Below are positions 59,700 through 64,000 of a DNA stretch of 64,000 nucleotides, in pieces (position 1 is the first letter of the stretch; every line of letters starts with the position of its first letter). Location: NCBI GenBank assembly GCA_037783545.1, contig JBBELK010000383.1:574998-638997 (forward strand). Reading direction: 5' to 3'. The notes beneath the pieces are model-generated. The model saw only the letters and a list, made by a program, of their open reading frames with translations, was not told the origin of the DNA and made no database searches. A program made the position numbers and the translations under genes. This stretch comes from Henricia sp. BOLD:AAB3569. Lineage: Eukaryota > Echinodermata > Asteroidea > Spinulosida > Echinasteridae.

Positions 59700-61290
59700 G
59701 GTGATGATAATGTAGGCGCGTTGATCGGGATTTTCCCGGATAAGTGCGCGGTATAAATCCATATCATTATCAGAGTTCTTTTCCCCGCTCGTACACCTCC
59801 CAATTTCGTCGGCCGAGAGTATCATATTCTCTCGTTCATCCGCCAAGTCTGGACTCCGCCCCAAACCTCGGCATCCAGAGCTACGACCTTCAACCCTTCC
59901 CTCTCATCCAAGAAACCCGGTATGCGAGGGCCCAAGAGACAATGACTATTTGACCCAAGTTCCCTACATTCTTCCAGTTCCGGGACCGGTAGGGGGTCAG
60001 CTGTTGAACTTCTCCCAGGAATGGTCTCTGATCACATAAGACTCTTGGGTTCTGCAAACTGTGTCTACGGGATACCGGTCGGAGTTCACCACTCCTCCTC
60101 CTCCCGAGAATTTTCTCGGCCAACCTACTCCGGTCCCCTTTGACCCAGCCCGTCGGCGCGCCCTCGTCGAGGAGATTGCCTCTTTAAGGGTGAAACGTGC
60201 CATAATTCCTCTTCCTCACGATGCAGTTCCAGGCTTCGTTCCTTGCTCCGAATAAGTCAAACGAGTGGCGACCAATCATCAACCTCCGGCCTCTCAATAC
60301 ATTTATTCGACCCAAGCATTTCCGAATGGAGACTTTGGCTACAGTTCTACAATGATTCTTCCTCGAGGCTGGTGGGCCACTTCCCTGGACCTTAAGACGC
60401 TTATCTCCATGTCCCTATCCATGCGGACCACCAGCGGTTCCTTCTATTCGTCTACCAGAACGTCACTTACCAATTATAATGCCTCCCCTTCGGCTTCTCC
60501 ACAGCCCCACGGGACTTTACAAGGATCACCTAGGTAATTGCCGCAGCTTTACGCCGGCAACAAATCCACATATATATGTACCTAGACGACTGGCTCATTG
60601 TGGGTCCTTCTTACAAAGTCACCCTCATGAGCCTTTCGAAAACCACTCGGCTAGCACATGATCTTGGCTTCATTATCAACACGCAGATGTCCTGCCTGAT
60701 TCCATCTCAAAACCCTACCTTCCTTGGAGCTACCCTTAACATGGTCTGAGGCAAGGCCTCCTCTACGATGGAACGCTGCAAAGCTCTGGAAGAATGTATC
60801 CTTCCTGTCTACGAATTCCCTTCCAGCCCGAGTCTGGCTCCGTCTTCTAGGGTTTATGGCGAGCCTTGTGCACAAAGTGCCCTGGTGCAGGATGCACATG
60901 CGCCCAATTCAGCTTCATTCGCTCTACCTTTACCGTCCCCGGAGAGATGCAATAAAATTACAAAACTTGTGCAAGTAAACTACCGGTATCTGATCCAATC
61001 ACATCTGAGATGGTGGCTTTCTCACCGGAATCTTCTCAGCGGTGTAGCCTTCCCACGCGCCTCTCCGTCAGTAACTCTGACTACAGATGCATCTCGCCTG
61101 AGTTGGGAAGCTCACCTGGACGAACTTTCCATAGCAGGGACTTGGTCTCCCACAGAAAAGCTTCTACATATCAACCTTCTGGAACTCCTGGCAGTCCACA
61201 AAGCTCTCCAGTACTGGTAACCAGAATCACAAATCGCACTGTCCTGGTGAAAGACAATGCCACAGTAGTGTCCTATCTCAAACGCAATTA
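59700..61290 (+). pseudogene. DIRS-type retrotransposon RT/RNase H, frame-broken
   Basis: Successive frames give the DIRS RT order: RRRALVEEIASLRVKRAIIP, then GFVP, RGWWATSLDLKT, FTALPFG-like PSASPQPHGT, YMYLDDWLIVGPSYK-like sequence near 60580 and FLGATLNM near 60722. RNase H follows (VTLTTDASRLSWEAHLDE, then INLLELLAVHKAL). The tyrosine recombinase that such elements carry downstream is absent: the element at 61294 begins right after. At least five frame breaks are present. Confidence 0.82.
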
Positions 61291-61293
61291 TAA

Positions 61294-61792
61294 TTAAAAC
61301 CCTCATCTGGCGTCCTTGCACTTGCGCCTGGTATTCCTCCATTGTAATTTCGAGCATCAATGCATTCACGGCTGTTCGCCAGGAAATTTCGATAACAGGC
61401 GAATTAAACTACCTAAAAGCAGACGTTTAAGGATTTCATTGTCATTTGCACTCAGGTGTTTAACTTTTTTGCCGCGAGTTAGACGTGTGTAACTTCTTCA
61501 GGTTTCGTAATTCGATTACTATTTATAAACGCATGATCATCGTCTGTTTTCGAAGGTTACACGCGGTTAATTCGGGCAAAAGTATATGCTGCCACATTTG
61601 AGACCGAGTGACTCCGCCCCTACCGCCCCTATACCTCAACGCACTCTTCCCTTTTGTTAACGTACGACTCCCCCCTGAAACCTGAAAGGAAATTCCTTGG
61701 ATCTTTTACACACAGTCGGGGAACAATGGAAGGGGGTAGTCACTCGGTCTTATATGTTGCACCAAATGGGCAAAAGCCGGTGTGTTCTTTAA
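61294..61792 (+). repeat. TTAA-bounded element, inverse of 3949-4429
   Basis: It starts TTAAAACCCTCATC and ends CCGGTGTGTTCTTTAA. The ends are not inverse of each other, so this may be one portion of a larger element. Confidence 0.8.
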
Positions 61793-61859
61793 TGTTTTAT
61801 GTTTTTTCTTGTATGTGTTGTAAATTTGTCCTTTTAACTGTTCCTGCGTCATCTGGTAT

Positions 61860-62150
61860 GCCAGATGACCCACAATTTTACTTCGTGAATTGACAAGAAA
61901 TAACCGACTAAAAAAATGTTTACGGCAATTATACCAAACACCACAAGTATTTCCCGTGTAAAAAAAATGGTACCTTTGTGGAAAAAATGGCAACGGGAAG
62001 TGCTTTTTTTTTAAAAGTCGTTTGCAAACGATTTTTTTACCATTCACTTTCTGAATATTGCTGCATCTATGTGTCTAAAAATTATACAATACGTTTATCA
62101 ACAATTTTCTTTACTTATGTTTCTGGAATGCGTAAAAAAGGTTTCGTCTG
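61860..62150. repeat. Old dispersed repeat, copy 3 of 3
   Basis: Blocks are shared with 3280-3620 and 16855-17190. Confidence 0.5.
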
Positions 62151-62395
62151 CAATTTTGTTCATGAGTTGGCAAGAAAAACTTTACTAAACGAGTTAAGAA
62201 CATTACAAATTGAAACCGGCATGTTCTGTAATGATAGGTTATCTGATTGCAAACAACGCTTTCCTCTCATGACGTACTGGAACACAAACAAATGAACAGG
62301 CAGCTGCATGATATCGATCTAGTGGAAGTTATATTTTGTCACCGAATCGATATATTTTCATCCTGAATATAACTCTGTCATTTATATCAATGGAC
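62151..62395. other. No gene recognised
   Basis: Only a short frame spanning it. Confidence 0.4.
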
Positions 62396-62830
62396 TTAAA
62401 GGGACACACCGGCTTACCGTTTACATAATGTAGCGATCTAGCATCCTTGACAATAAATTGTCGATGGTCGTTGTGATAAAAAATTATCACAATGTCACCT
62501 AACTAGAAATGTTTAAAATTAACAAAAGAGACAAATGTTGGGCTACACTCTCAGAAACAATGGTTCAAATCTGCACCCTCACTGGTGCTTATCTTTGATA
62601 CAATAGCAGCACCCCTATAGGAGTAAATGTGCACCATGTGAACATGATTTGCACCTTGAAAGGAGCGAGTCTGCACTTTAGGGGTGCACACATGTTCACA
62701 TGGTGCAAATTTGCTCCCATAGGGGTGCAAATGTCCTCCTATAGGGGTGCTGATATTGTATCAATATAAGCACCCCAATTGCACCCTAATTTCTTAGAGT
62801 GTATACGCTTTACCAGCCGTCGCGATGTAT
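62396..62830 (+). repeat. Partial TTAA element, split by a TA-MITE
   Basis: It starts TTAAAGGGACACACCGGCTTACCG and matches the 5515 copy to GGGCTA. It resumes TACGCTTTACCAGCCGTCGC after 62803, then diverges. Confidence 0.82.
62546..62801. repeat. Complete TA-MITE with GGTGCA core, 256 bp
   Basis: The ends CACTCTCAGAAA and TTTCTTAGAGTG are flanked by TA on both sides. The interior has repeated GGGTGCA/TGCACC units. Comparison with 5515-6270 shows the empty site, which fixes the ends. Confidence 0.92.
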
Positions 62831-63332
62831 TATGTATCATGTGTTTGTAAATAAAGGTAGCGTTTGATATTGGTCGACACGTGTTTAACCTCGTTTGCCT
62901 GTTTTCCCGGACTCATCACATGCACACCGTGTATGATCCCTCAGGTCAGCGCTGACTCGAGGAAGCAACTCGAAACGCAACTTGTTGGTGTCTTTAGCGC
63001 CCTCAGTAGGCCTATGCTGTTTTTTCTTCGGATATTATTTATCGCCGCGAAGAAAAGACGCAAACAATCTGAGAGATTCTTTCGTCCGTTGGCAGATTTG
63101 TGTACAAATTGGAAAATACTGTATGTAAAAAGTGTTCGTATGACATTATTTCCCAACAAGAAGTGAAACCAACCGCGAATGACAAAAGAGTCATTCCGTG
63201 TCAATTCAACGAGCTTTTTGGACCTGACCATCACTGATTGAAATGAAATTTGGTGTGCTTATTGGACTCCTTGAGAAACCCCGAAAACTGAAATTTTATG
63301 TAATTCAGTCAATTAATTTTTGAGATACAGGT
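62831..63332. other. No gene recognised
   Basis: Short frames only; it leads into the terminal palindrome. Confidence 0.45.
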
Positions 63333-64000
63333 CAACGAACTTTGGACTAATTAGCATAACCTGCTATGTTTTAACAAATATATCTCTAAAAGTAATGGAC
63401 CTACAAAGATAAACTTTACATCATTTTAAAGCTCTTGAAATGGCCTTCATTTTATAAAATTACATCAAAATTGTATCTCGTACCACAAAAAAGCTATGTG
63501 AATTTATAACCTTTGACTTTGATTTGCAAAAATGCGTATTTGTCAAAATGTGTAATTTTGTTATTTGTTAGCTAACGATGTAAGGAACATTTCCAGAAAG
63601 ATTTGGGATGGGCACTTTTACAGTTTTTGAGTTACGATAATTTAAACATTAAATATAAATCATTAAATGCCATGTAAATACCATGTACAGCACATGTACA
63701 TACACAGTTACATGTTATTTAATGTTTAAATTATCGTTTAACTCAAAAACTGTACGAGTGCCCATCCCAAATCTTTCTGGAAATGTTCCTTACATCTTTA
63801 GCTAACAAATAAAATTACGCATTTTGACAAATACGCATTTTTGCAAATCAAGGTCAAAGGTTATAAAATCACATAACTTTGTTGTGGTACAAGATAAAAT
63901 TTTGATGTTATTTTATAAAATGAAGGCCATTTCAAGAGCTTTAGAATGATCTCTGTAGGTCCAAGCATAGCAGGTCATGCTAATTAGTCTAACGTTCGTT
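63333..64000. repeat. Large palindrome cut by the window end
   Basis: Left arm 63333-63655 and right arm from about 63718 pair with scattered mismatches (AACTTTGGACTAATTAGCAT pairs with ATGCTAATTAGTCTAACGTT). The centre is near 63680, with a short ACATGTACAT-rich loop. Probably a foldback DNA element; the outer ends were not seen. Confidence 0.88.

Overview
This window is eukaryotic nuclear DNA, AT-rich, intron-bearing and packed with transposable elements. The mix of Ty3/gypsy, BEL/Pao and DIRS retrotransposons, several LINE clades, tRNA-derived SINEs and many TTAA, TA and TWA-type MITEs suggests a marine invertebrate, perhaps a deuterostome; that placement is inference and not certain. No complete host gene is visible. 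The best host-gene evidence is four phase-compatible exons on the plus strand (12.4-15.6 kb). Weaker splice-bounded exon candidates lie at 2.9-3.8 kb (minus) and 31.2-32.1 kb (plus).

Layout. 1-0.75 kb: three tandem 309-bp units. 0.75-10 kb: MITEs (some nested), a minus-strand tRNA-SINE and two CGAGTAC-rich clusters. 10.7-12.0 kb: a long inverted repeat and a PIF/Harbinger derivative with a transposase remnant. 12.4-15.6 kb: the exon series, whose third exon sits between long inverted arms. 15.6-18.5 kb: nested MITEs and an intact-looking SINE with 13-bp target duplications. 19.0-26.3 kb: a Ty3/gypsy element with two 711-bp LTRs that look identical. 26.3-30.7 kb: a GC-rich Gag-protease element whose single long frame carries 42/84-bp tandem repeats and two zinc fingers but no reverse transcriptase or integrase. 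34.4-35.6 kb: a 5'-truncated LINE (minus). 35.7-42.6 kb: a nearly complete BEL/Pao element with 297-bp LTRs and ATTAT target duplications. 45.9-52.8 kb: a LINE split by a 5.6-kb nest holding a second LINE and other elements. 55.0-58.9 kb: another LINE interrupted by a MITE, a SINE and an opposite-strand LINE. 59.7-61.3 kb: a broken DIRS-type element. 61.3-64 kb: MITEs, ending in a large palindrome that runs off the window.

How the parts relate. The retrotransposons encode their own Gag, protease, RT, RNase H and integrase. The short elements have terminal repeats but no enzyme and would need one supplied in trans. Nesting gives relative ages: the gypsy element looks youngest, the BEL element is young (one LTR difference seen), and the LINEs and DIRS copy are old and frame-broken. 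The features most worth follow-up are the Gag-protease-zinc-finger element, the membrane-like C-terminus of the gypsy Pol, and the exon enclosed by inverted repeats.
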